From: Anastrepha obliqua
Lineage: Eukaryota > Arthropoda > Insecta > Diptera > Tephritidae
Direction of reading: 5' to 3'
NCBI RefSeq assembly: GCF_027943255.1
Contig: NC_072895.1
Coordinates: forward strand, 33,702,001 to 33,766,000
Length of the DNA: 64,000 bases
Made by a program: the position numbers and the translations under genes. Position 1 is the first letter of the stretch; each line of letters starts with the position of its first letter. Below, one piece after another: positions 10,701 to 18,959 of the stretch. The notes beneath the pieces were generated by a model, which was not told the DNA's origin, searched no databases, and worked only from the letters and a program-made list of their open reading frames with translations.

Positions 10701-13447
10701 TTTAACTTCCTAAAATTGTAGAAAAAATTATTCTAAATATCATATGTTGTGCTACAAATAAATAAATATGAAATGCAAATTCCCGTAAATAGATACAAAG
10801 GCTTGACTGTTGGACTGCTTGACTTTTGTTATTACATTTGCTTATATATACCAAAACCTTGATCAAAAAGTCTCCAAAACAACCGTCAGTTGACGTTGTA
10901 AGTTAACTAGTTTGAGTTTTGTTTTTGTTTTTGTTAGGTTGCCACATCTGTGATTAACATTCCCACCAAACATTTTATCGACATTGCTTGACATTTGTAA
11001 AAGTAAATCTATCTCTCCATGTGTTTTCGATTTTTTTATAGTTTTAAAAATGGACTACAATTTTGAATTTGAATTTGCAACAACGAGTTTGTATTAAATT
11101 TTCTCCTAAAAATATATTTAATGGTGTGAGAACTTTAGAAATGTTGCGAAACTGTTTCGGTAATGATACTCTAAAGAAAACAACCGACAGCCGATAGCCG
11201 AGTGGCATGAACGCTTCAGCAGAGATCGGGAGTCCACCGAGTATAATGAACCTAGTGGCAGACCGTCGACATTGAAAACTGATTAAAAAATAATAAATAA
11301 AATGAAAGAAAAGTTAATCAATTACGCAAATTAACTAACAGAGAGATAGAGAGCTGGCAGAGGACTTGAACATTGCTTATGAATCTGTTCAGGCTATTCT
11401 AGTTAATGATTTGGGTTTGCGTCGTGTTGCTGCAAAGTTGGTCCCAAAGTGCCTGAATTTCATACAAAAAAGGTACCGCATTGATATCGCCAAATGATTT
11501 TGAAGGCTGAATTCGACCCAACATTCATCAAACGCATCATTACTGGAGGCGAGACATGAGCTTATGAGTACGACACGCAAACCAGACTCCAGGCGATTGA
11601 GTGGGGAGCTCTAAATGAACCAAGACCAAAAAACAAACAAGTCATTTCCTGTTAAAAAAGAAAGACGGTGCTCACTGTTTTATGGATTACATGGTATTTT
11701 ACCCCACGAACTTTCAGCCAGTTAATAAAGGATTATTATTTGTGCGTTATGAGGCGTTTACGTGAAGTGCAATTCGCCGAAAAAGGAAGGATCTGTAAAA
11801 AATAAACTCGTTGATTTTGAACTATGACAACACATCGTCGTACCGTGCTTAGAATTTTCCATGAATTTTCGACCAAGAATGAAACGAATACCATGCAACA
11901 GCCATTAGTGGGGTTCCCTTAAGAACCTGTGGCCTGCTCCAGGAAGCATGGGCCTCGAGACAACGCAGCGAGCTACTGGGTTAGTGCGCAAACGTGCAAG
12001 GTCGGTAAATTCTTCTGGCTACGGGTAGCTCGGGAACGATCGAAGGAACTCCCAAGGCTAACAAAGCTGCAGCTCTGGAATTTGGTGGGTATCTTTACCG
12101 TTAGGTGACTATGCGATGAGACTTGGGATTGCCTCAAGTCCGTTCTACAGAAGATGTCTTGAGGACGAGGTGGAACCATCTCAACACCTTGTCCTCAGCC
12201 ACCTTGCTCTCGTCTGACAAGGATTTAGACATCTGGAGTCTTACTTTTTCGCTACATCTGCGGATATAGCGGGTTTAAATATCATACATCTGGTGAAGTT
12301 CATCAGTAGCTTGAAGCGGCTAATTAAGAACGTAAATCAGCCATAGTCGGCGTCGCCGTAGGGGCATGGTCATCATCCCTAATGCCAAGGCTCCTTCTTC
12401 CCTCCCTTCTCATTTCTCCTTTCCCCTCTATGGCCTCACAACGGACGAGTTTTGAATTTCTATCCAAGTGGGTGCCAAGCAAGGGCAGCCATTTAAACTA
12501 ACCTAATCTTACCTAACAGCCATCGAATTCACCTTACGATTTTTTTCGTTTTAACACCCGAAAGAAAGTAGTGGGCAAATCGAAGACGGCTCTGACGGCT
12601 ATATCGAAGAAAGAGTTCCAGTAATGTTTCCTGAGCTGGATCAAACACGGGCATAAGTGCGTTACAGTTCATGTGGAGTACTTTCAAGCGGATAATACCA
12701 CTTTTGAGGCATAAACTTATATTTTTAATTTTCTGCATATATTATCCGGGAACTTTTTGATCAAAGTGGTATGTCTGTAAGTGTTTGTGTGTGCAATACG
12801 TACTATTGTTCAGGCAAGCCTCAAAAGAGCGCACAATCTGCGGCACAATATCCTTGTCTCCTTTGCTGACGCTTTTGTTTAGAAATTTTTCGACATTGTC
12901 CATATTAAATTCATTCTCGACCATAGAGCCTGTCTCACGGTAAATACACTCCGCATAGCACTGCAACGACGAAGAAATAGAAATTCAAAGTCACTTTCAA
13001 TGAGTTGTTAACTTTTGACTCTGTTTGGTTAAGCGTTATGATGTACGTGAGTGGCAAGAAGGAGCGCACAAAAATACCTACAACGTGGGCATAAGCGGGA
13101 TATTCAACTGCTGCTGCATCCGGATTGTTTTGATTGTTCATGGTTTTGTTATTCTCAGTTTGCTTGCTCCCACCGACCCCATTCATGTTTGCCATTTGCG
13201 TTGTGAGCTCCTTTATATAAGCACTGCATTTTGCAGGTGCGTCACCCAAGTTTATTTCTGGCATGCGGCAGCAACTGTGAATGTCCTAAAAAGCAAAATG
13301 GCAAAGAATGTCCGTTATTAAATTGAATTGAAGAGATTTTGTGCTTAAGTTGTTTGTAGTCAAGCACATCGTTGTGGTCGAACTACTTACAAAAGCTCCC
13401 AAATTCGGTGGTTCCGAGCAATTGAAAGCCGCAGAGTGAGCGTAAGA
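7567..13447 (-). CDS. Plus-C class odorant-binding protein, multi-exon, with a 5-kb transposon-filled intron
   Basis: Joining minus-strand segments 13447-13391, 13285-13082, 12960-12804 and 7796-7567 gives one open frame of 215 residues with 12 cysteines, all junctions in phase with GT-AG borders. The product is a secreted carrier that binds small hydrophobic odour molecules in sensillar lymph. Diagnostic features are CSEPP near the start, a CC pair (SCCRMPE), a CYAEC pair, FEACLNN, GCSPF, FSCVN, NCPAKMW and AQCNP with a proline after the last core cysteine; 12 cysteines and the CC..P start are typical of Plus-C OBPs. An Asn-rich linker lies between the CC and CYAEC blocks. The signal peptide is not in the recognised exons: either an upstream exon supplies it, or translation starts at an in-frame ATG (13468-13466) giving a weak leader, MFLFLFQSYAHSA. 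All exons are intact, so the gene is probably functional. Confidence 0.85.
8186..8690 (+). mobile_element. mariner fragment (C-terminal transposase half)
   Basis: The left end reads CCTATGATCAGAAAGTACCG, also present at the end of the related copy at 38928, so this is probably the terminal inverted repeat. Coding content: NFWVLHDEM (second catalytic Asp region), then from 8356 LDYLTKHQVNTIAQAPHSPD, MAPCDFFLFPKLRLPLRG and GDKINLP near 8630. The stretch before NFWVLH is missing, a frameshift lies between the blocks, and the right end resembles the inverted repeat only weakly. Inactive. Confidence 0.8.
8830..9540 (+). mobile_element. RNase H-bearing LINE (jockey/I-like), 3' end fragment
   Basis: 8859-9077 carries part of RNase H: NVYSDSQAAIRTL and LIWIPGPSCIEGN, where the family has WVPGHSGIEGN, so the active-site His is replaced by Pro. 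A frameshifted C-terminal region follows (9151-9423), and then a 3' region (GTGAAGTTCATCAGTAGCTT) shared with the copy at 11900-12500. Other copies of this family are at 25416-25800 and 48690-49310. Confidence 0.75.
9680..10560 (-). mobile_element. LINE fragment, end of reverse transcriptase and start of RNase H
   Basis: Minus-strand frame 10255-9773 reads MTTTPASVLNVMLILLPIDL, the conserved block after the reverse transcriptase in jockey/I-like LINEs. About 90 residues later comes VSVYGDDSKL, an RNase H start where the family has YTDGSKL, then GGGVYSNAIGIS and DHCSVFKAEILAIK. The active-site Asp of YTDGSK falls in a shifted position, so activity is unlikely. Upstream of 10255 the frame is broken but IQRAVSLCISGAM is still visible. 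Confidence 0.8.
10561..11089. other. AT-rich intronic DNA, nothing recognised
   Basis: Strongly AT-rich, no coding content. It contains only short homopolymer and TTTTGTTTTTG runs. Confidence 0.4.
11090..11890 (+). mobile_element. mariner fragment (N-terminal and central part)
   Basis: The plus-strand reading in broken frames gives AEWHERFSRDRESTEYNEPS then GRPSTLKT (end of the second helix-turn-helix and linker), LAEDLNIAYESVQAIL then LGLRRVAAKLVPKCL, and a region corresponding to the GDETW block (first catalytic Asp) near 11530. After that come NEPRPKN-like and FYGLHGILPHE blocks. At least six stops or frameshifts. It is replaced at about 11900 by a LINE fragment, so the C-terminal half is lost. 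Confidence 0.75.
11900..12500 (+). mobile_element. LINE 3' end fragment, same family as 8830-9540
   Basis: Aligns by eye with 9115-9540 and 48780-49310: a block like GGTTCCC..AACCTGTGGCCTGCTCC, then GCTAACAAAGC.GCAGCTCT, GAATTTGGTGGGTAT, ACTTGGGATTGCCTCAAGTCC, CATCTCAACACCTTGTCCTC, and the tail GTGAAGTTCATCAGTAGCTT. No long open frame survives. Confidence 0.7.
12804..12960 (-). CDS. Odorant-binding protein exon with CYAEC pair
   Basis: 52 codons plus one base. Acceptor TTCTTCGTCGTTGCAG ends at 12961; donor GTACGT begins at 12803. It encodes CYAECIYRETGSM, an acidic helix-like stretch (NMDNVEKFLNKS) and FEACLNN. The single A left at the 3' end is completed by TC from the next exon, 5.0 kb away. 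Confidence 0.85.
13082..13285 (-). CDS. Odorant-binding protein exon with CC pair and Asn-rich linker
   Basis: 68 codons. Acceptor TTTTGCTTTTTAG ends at 13286; donor GTAGGT begins at 13081; both junctions are phase 0. It encodes DIHSCCRMPEINLGDAPAKC and then a loop rich in Asn, Gln and Gly (GGSKQTENNKTMNNQNN). An alternative donor (GTCGGT or GTGGGA) inside the Asn-rich stretch would shorten the loop and cannot be excluded without transcripts. The intron to the previous exon is 105 nt. Confidence 0.75.
13391..13447 (-). CDS. Odorant-binding protein, first recognised exon
   Basis: 19 codons, SYAHSAAFNCSEPPNLGAF, carrying the first cysteine. The donor at 13390 is a perfect GTAAGT. Upstream sequence TTCCTCTTCCTTTTTCAG ends at 13448 and looks like a pyrimidine tract plus acceptor, so this is probably not the first exon. 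If it is, the in-frame ATG at 13468 would be the start. Confidence 0.75.
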
Positions 13448-13603
13448 CTGAAAAAGGAAGAGGAACATGGAATTTAGTTGTCTATTTCGGGAAATTCTTG
13501 TAATTCGAGATAAAGGCAATTCCTTTACACTGAAATTCAAATTAAATAAAACCGCCAAATAAGTGCAACGGAGCGACGGAAAGGTAAATTCTTTACTGAT
13601 ATA

Positions 13604-13757
13604 CAGGGTCTGGTACTCAGACCGCTCGCGCAGCTGATGAACGGGCATCAATCGTTTCTGGACCGTCTTAATTTTGTATTATTTTCACACATTTTTGACT
13701 TTGAATTGAATAAAAGTAAACTAAATTTATGGTCATTTTAATTGGTGCCGGACCCTG
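13604..13757. mobile_element. 154-bp MITE derived from the 4939-6835 element, TA-flanked
   Basis: Starts CAGGGTCTGGTACTCAGACC and ends GGTGCCGGACCCTG, with TA at 13602-13603 and 13758-13759. Ends and subterminal sequence (CCGCTCGCGCAG.TGATG) match the right end of the Tc1/mariner element at 4939-6835. It contains no transposase and is best read as an internal-deletion derivative mobilised in trans. It lies about 160 bp beyond the first recognised odorant-binding exon, so it is in that gene's promoter, 5' untranslated region or first intron. Confidence 0.85.
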
Positions 13758-13889
13758 TATGCACCCGTACAGTTATAAGTAGGCATTTGGCCTATCAAAA
13801 TGAGCTTCGTAAAATGAATCATCCAATTTTGTTTCTAAATAATTTGTTCAGCAAATAGAAAAACAATAATTTTGATTCGTTATTAAATA

Positions 13890-14905
13890 GCTCCAGGTAG
13901 TACAAGGTGGCGCAAAATTAATCACCCTAAAGTCATCAGTATGACTATAGCTTTCCGGGGAAAAAAATACCAATACGAATGCGTTTTTCAAAACAAAAAA
14001 GTACAAGTAAAATATTTATTATGCGCAATACATTCAATAAAACGTATAGCCACCACTATTAGCTATAATGGCTTCACATCTTTGAGCCATATTTCGAGTT
14101 AATTTCTGCGCAGGTTGTGGACGTAATTGGCTCCAAATCAGTCGAATTTGCCTTAATAACTCTTCAACTGTCCATATTTGTTTCTTTAGAGCTTTTGCTT
14201 TGCTATGACACACACTGTGAAGCTCAATCCAACATTTCAATCCCATTTTGCTGTTTCCACTCTGCACATCTGCAACTTCGATACTCGGGATCGTTGTTCT
14301 CTTGTAAAACCCATGGTTGGCTAATTCTTCGAAATATCTTCGCAGCTGATGGCAATGATGCTTTTTGGTAAATCCAAATAAACGGCCAAAATCCTTCTTC
14401 GGAGAAGCATCCCCAAATATGAGCTTTAACTGGATGCTTAACAGTTCGTTGAAGTTGTCGATTATCAATAGTTAACCAGGATCGACATACGAGTATGCAA
14501 CTATTCGCCCAAAAGGAAGATTCATCCGGGAATATTGCCTTTACCAAATTCCGTTCTGAATTTGCCTTAGCCCATGCAAGTCTACTTTGAATGTATGATA
14601 ATGAGAGCAGCGTAAACGTCCTCGATTCGTGTCTTTGGATAGATTAACACGACTTTTTTTTAGAACTACCACAGCTTCACGCAACGATAAGTTCGAATTT
14701 GACACAAACAAATCAATGATTTTCTGATCTTGCTTGGAGAGCTATTTTTTGTTTTTTTTTGGCCTCGTCTGGGGCAGTCGTCAACGTTCATAACTTCGGC
14801 ATACAGTTTACCCGCTACTTCTCGTTAAACCATTTTGTTTTAAGCCCATTGATCAGGCTGACGCTTATATCCCTAAAGTCATCAGGGAGTCTCGTCACTC
14901 GAGTT
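13890..14905 (-). mobile_element. Tc1-like transposon remnant
   Basis: Minus-strand frames give ..LSKQDQKIIDLF.., IFPDESSFW (first catalytic Asp, 14540), VKHPVKAHIWGCFSEEGF, WVLQENNDPEYRS (the second Asp of the family's EDNDP is Asn here), WKQQNGIEMLDW, and QRCEAIIANSGGYTFY-stop at 14034. The third catalytic region is destroyed by a frameshift. CCCTAAAGTCATCAG occurs at 13925-13939 and again at 14871-14885 in the same orientation, near the two presumed ends. Confidence 0.8.
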
Positions 14906-15019
14906 TAACTTGTTTACAGTAGCACAGAAAACAAACTATGTGGCATATCACGCTGAAATTTGCCATGTAAGCTTATAACAGTCCTACCAAAAAACAACAA
15001 ATTTATTTTTGCCATATGT

Positions 15020-15790
15020 CATCCGCGGACCGTTTTATTGATCGTTAGAGGCACTTAATCGTACATTGAAAGACTTGCGTGAAAATCAACGTTTATTTGA
15101 AAATGCATTGATTTTATTAACTGGTGATTTCAGACAAACGTTACCCGTTATTCCGCGATCAACAGCAGCTGATGAATTGAATGCGTGCTTGAAAGCATCT
15201 AATTTGTGGCGATATGTGACGAAATTAACACTAAACACAAATGTTCGCGTTCAACTCCAAAATGATTCAAGTGCTGAAGTTTTCTCAAAGCAATTGTTAC
15301 AAATCGGCAATGGACGAATTCCTATTGATAATAATGGCTTATTTAAATTTCCAGATCATTCTTGTCAAATAGCAGAATCAAAGGCCGATTTGGTGCAAAA
15401 GGTTTTTCCCGACATAACACAAAATTACAAGAATCACAATTGGCTAAGTGAACGAGCTATATTAACTAGTACGAATAAAGATGTTAACGAGATAAATGCA
15501 GATATCTTGGATAAAATACCTGGTGATACTGTTGTATACCGGTCTGTTGACGCAATTATCGACCAAGATCAAGTAGTTAACTATCCAACCGAATTTTTGA
15601 ATTCATTGGATATATGTGGATTTCCGCCACATTATTTACAATTAAAAGTTGGTGCAACCATTATTATGCTTCGGAATATTAATCATCCAAAATTATGTAA
15701 AGGAACTAGAATTTTCAATAGGAAACTACTACTGACTTATTCCAACGCTCACATTGACCACAATAAAAACAAAGTATCTTAGTACACATG
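15020..15790 (+). mobile_element. Helitron Rep/helicase, C-terminal Pif1-like helicase part
   Basis: 238 uninterrupted codons (15066-15782) match the second half of the Helitron helicase. They include LTGDFRQTLPVIPR (helicase motif III), LTLNTNVRVQL, LTSTNKDVNEIN and LQLKVGATIIMLRNINHP (motif V), followed by CKGTRIF. The last motif is lost by divergence before the stop. Walker A and B motifs would lie upstream, but the sequence before 15020 is unrelated, so the copy is truncated. Confidence 0.9.
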
Positions 15791-16169
15791 GCTTCTACAG
15801 TAGCAAAAAAATAACGGAATTTTAGTCGCCTACTTCGACAAACTGAGACGAGTCTAATATGTTTTGTCGCACTGGATATTGTATATGCTTGCCTTTTTTC
15901 GGATATAATGTAATACAGTCTTATCTTAGAAAATATTTTTTATGTTTTCATATAACAACTGGTTGCATTTCATTTCTGTGATATTTCTTATTTTTCAAAA
16001 AAAAAAGAAAAAAGAAAAAATAAATTTTTGTTTGGTTATTTTTTCAATTGACAATCGCCCACGTGCTTTTTGGTTATGTTCAATATGTTCAAGTGTTATC
16101 AATATATTTTCTTATACATTAAGGTTTCTTATACACGTGGTAAACTGGAATTAATTAATGTAAGTTTTC
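15791..16169. other. AT-rich spacer between two Helitron fragments
   Basis: No coding content recognised. It includes an A-rich run (16000-16022). It may contain the 3' end of the first Helitron copy or the 5' end of the second, but neither a TC start nor a CTAG end could be placed with confidence. Confidence 0.35.
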
Positions 16170-16462
16170 ATCAAATTTAGTGGATTTATTTTTTCGGTTC
16201 ATATGCGATAAGCTACGATACACCATGAGTGAAAAAAATGGTAAAAAAAATGAAAAAACAAAAGAAATTGTTAAAGGATGCAAAAGAAGAGTACGAAAAA
16301 TGCGTAACTTTGATGAAAAAATTAATAGTCCTATCATGCAAATTGTCAACAATTTTCAGAAGAAAAGAGATGATTTAAGAAAATCACAACAAAATAAAAT
16401 AATCCTGACCATGTGGACTTGGGCTTTTAAGCACATATGCATCGAAAATATAATCCACAAAA

Positions 16463-17301
16463 TTGAAAAAAAAACATGTTTTAAAATCTCAGAATACCAT
16501 AATTACAATCATGTTTATTACAGCACAAATGCCAAGACAATCACGTAATCATATTAGTCGTTCGACAAATAATAATAGGCGCATGAGAAATGCTCGGAAT
16601 AACGCGACATCAGAAGAACGTCAAGAACAAAATGAAGCAAATCGGCAACGAATAGCACGGTCCAGATCAAATCGACCAAGAGACATCAATTTGAACAGAG
16701 CTGCTTTTGCATACGATCACACAGTTAACTACAGTGACCATAACTTTGTTCAAATTGGCCCAATGAATCAAATGTGTCCACATTGCCATACTAAGAAATT
16801 TAAAAACGAAACTGTTGTAATGTGTTGTTTGAGCGGCAAAGTAAAATTGCGAGCGTTAAATGTACCACCTGAGCCATTGTTTACATTATTATCCGGAAAA
16901 ACAGCACAATCTCAACATTTCCCGAAAAAAATTAGGAACTATAATACATGTTTCCGTATGACTTTATTTGGAGCAACGAAGATTATTAGAGATAATTTTA
17001 TACCAACTTTTAAGGTAAATTCATCATTTGATATCAATGACTTTTTGATCAATGACAATCATTTTGATGACTTTTTACCAAACAGATACAAGGCTAGTTT
17101 ACCATAAAATTGGCTCTCTAATACCATTCAATGATGATAAATGTCAATTTTTGCAAATATATTTTATGGGTGGTGATACTGTTGAGCACCGAATATCTGT
17201 AGCTGGCGAAAGAATAAATAATATGAAAACCATATCTTTTCTGTTCTAAACCATATCTATTTTATTTTAGTGTGCTCAGTGAAGCCGGCCGGGTTTGCTA
17301 G
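16463..17301 (+). mobile_element. Helitron Rep N-terminal part plus 3' terminus (deleted copy)
   Basis: From MPRQSRNHISRS (16529) the frame continues through an Arg-rich leader to the Helitron N-terminal zinc region: NRAAFAYDHTVNY, MCPHCHTKKFKNETVVMCC, VPPEPLFTLLSG, RMTLFGATKIIRDNFIPTFK. A 71-nt GT-AG segment (17015-17085) interrupts it, and LQIYFMGGDTVEHR follows in another frame. The copy then jumps to a typical Helitron 3' end, GAAGCCGGCCGGGTTTGCTAG at 17281-17301, followed by T. The Rep catalytic and helicase domains are deleted. Confidence 0.8.
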
Positions 17302-18240
17302 TTTATTATATGAATTTTTAAGTTCGGATCTTTTGCAACCGCCGACCCTTAAATATCAGGGGAAATTCTTCATCCCCACATCACCGCCGTTGGAACAATG
17401 AAAAGTTGCCTCCGTCCTGGACAAAAGGCACCATAGTGAAGCAGCCCAAAAAAGGCGACCTGCGTGACTGCGGCAACTGGCGAGGAATAACCCTACTTAA
17501 CACCATCTACAAAATTGTAACCGTAATCATACAAAGCAGGCTCAAAGATATCGAACGCTCCTTAAGAGATGAGGCAGCTGGTTTTCGCCCTCAGCGAAGC
17601 TGTGTTGACCAAGCCAACACACTTCGGATTATAGTAGAACAATCAGTTGAGTGGCGCTCTTCGCTCTACATGATGGTCGTAGACTTTAAGAAGGCGTTCG
17701 ACACTATCAAACGAGACGCAATATGGCTGGCACTGAGTAGAAAGGGAGTTCCCGCCAAGATGATCCGCCTGATTAAAGAGAGTACTCCGAACTGACAGTG
17801 CTTCACAAAGGCGATATCAACGATCCATTCACTACCAACGCATGCGTAAGGCAATGTTGTCCCCTGCCACCCCTTCTCTTCGCCATAGTCCTTGATGACG
17901 TCATGAGCCAACTGATACCAGGCATCTTGAGGGCCTGGACTTCGCCGATGACTTCAACCTCCCTCTAACACCATCACACAGAGGCTACAATGCTTCATCA
18001 ACAAATGCCTCCGCATTATCTGCAGAGTATTCTGGCCAAACACCATCACTAACGACGCACTGTGGAGATTAACGAATGAGGAACCCATCCTTAGGCAAAT
18101 CAAACGCAGAAAGTGGCAATGGATAGGTCATACATTGAGAAAACAACCCGATACGAGAATGGCATTGGTCTGGTACCCGCAACGGAGCAGAGTTCACGGT
18201 CGACGAAAAAACACTGCGCGATGCTGCGCGAACTAGCAGA
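17302..18240 (+). mobile_element. LINE family 2 (GATGAT-tailed) copy with internal deletion
   Basis: 17395-17795 encodes a clear reverse transcriptase: WTKGTIVKQPKKGDLRDCGN, WRGITLLNTIYKI, DEAAGFRPQRSCVDQANTLR, LYMMVVDFKKAFDTIKRD. The frame then breaks, and GNVVPC..LDDVMSQ and LDFADDF remain in other frames (FADD catalytic motif near 17940). About 17970 onwards is the C-terminal region (INKCLRIICRVFWPNTIT, IKRRKWQWIGHTLRKQPDTR). The part between FADD and the C-terminus is deleted. Other copies: 37523-38011, 55180-56205 and 58690-59035. Confidence 0.85.
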
Positions 18241-18740
18241 TGCACTTTTCATAAAAAACCAAAAATTTCTGTCTTATAGAGCATTCCATTCTGGTATAAA
18301 AAAGTGTAAGTTGCAAGTACTTGATTTTTGACAATTTTTGCTGCTGATGGTGTTGGGATTTTTCTTCCATATAAAAAAATTTGGAGCAGATGTTAAATGG
18401 AGAAAATGCACAAGACCGCGCGCGAAAACAATTCTGAAAAATCAATGTGATTTTTGCTTTACTGGAAACTTGCACTTTATTGCATCGAATTTTAATGATC
18501 TATAAAACTGCATACCCAAATTTTATCTAAAAATTCTATTTATATAATACATTTTTTCTAAAAGTTCTGAGTAATAAAATTTGAAGTTTTGGTGAAAATT
18601 TGCCGAATTTTTATAAATTATATACAAAGTGCGAAACTTTGCTTCATTTGGTAGTTATTGTAGAATGAACTTTTTTTATGAAAAAATTATTGAAATTATA
18701 AAGAAATATATAGTCAAAATTTATTAATTTTACACTTTAT
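18240..18740. repeat. Palindromic AT-rich interspersed repeat
   Basis: A left arm containing GTGTAAGTTGCAAGTACTTG and TTTTTGACAATTTT is mirrored by a right arm, TTTTTGCTTTACTGGAAACTTGCACTTTATTGC, about 100 bp downstream. The right arm and what follows (ATAAAACTGCATACCCAAA) recur at 46110-46170, and the left arm at about 840-900. No coding content. Probably a fold-back or MITE-type family. Confidence 0.55.
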
Positions 18741-18742
18741 TC

Positions 18743-18930
18743 TGACGCAGATGGTTTTTTATGAGGAACTTTTTCATGGCAGAAATACACTCGGAGGTTT
18801 GTCACTGCCTACCGAAGAGCGACCGTCTTTAGGAAAAACTTTTTCTATCAATTGGGCGCCAAGATGTCGGCCTAGCGCACTTCGGAATGGCAGTCATCTA
18901 CCAAATCATTGGGCTACGGCGCTCGCTTAA
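18743..18930 (-). mobile_element. tRNA-derived SINE copy
   Basis: Read on the minus strand it begins GCGAGCGCCGTAGCCCAATG, then TTTGGTAGATGACTGCCATTCCGAAG, and later has CAAACCTCCGAGTGTATTTC and GCCATGAAAAAGTTCCTCAT. The same blocks in the same order are found at 25882-26135 and 39573-39736. The TAGCCCAATG..TTGG head fits a degenerate pol III A box. Confidence 0.75.
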
Positions 18931-18959
18931 GGCATCCTTAAATTAGTAGCCTCTTACTT

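Larger units (their letters stand above)
7797..12803 (-). other. 5.0-kb intron of the odorant-binding protein gene, packed with transposon remnants
   Basis: Bounded by GTACGT (12803) and an AG acceptor (7797). In order of coordinate it holds a mariner fragment (8186-8690), a LINE RNase H/3' end (8830-9540), a LINE reverse-transcriptase segment on the gene's own strand (9680-10560), AT-rich DNA (10560-11090), a mariner N-terminal/central fragment (11090-11890) and another LINE 3' end (11900-12500). The other two introns visible in this gene are about 105 and 121 nt, so insertions explain nearly all of the length. Confidence 0.8.

Noticed and set aside
16180..16548. 122-codon Lys-rich frame (MSEKNGKKNEKTKEIVKGCK..)
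   Set aside because: AT-rich composition easily gives Lys-rich open frames. It overlaps the start of the Helitron Rep frame and no relative is recognised. It could be Helitron 5' sequence.
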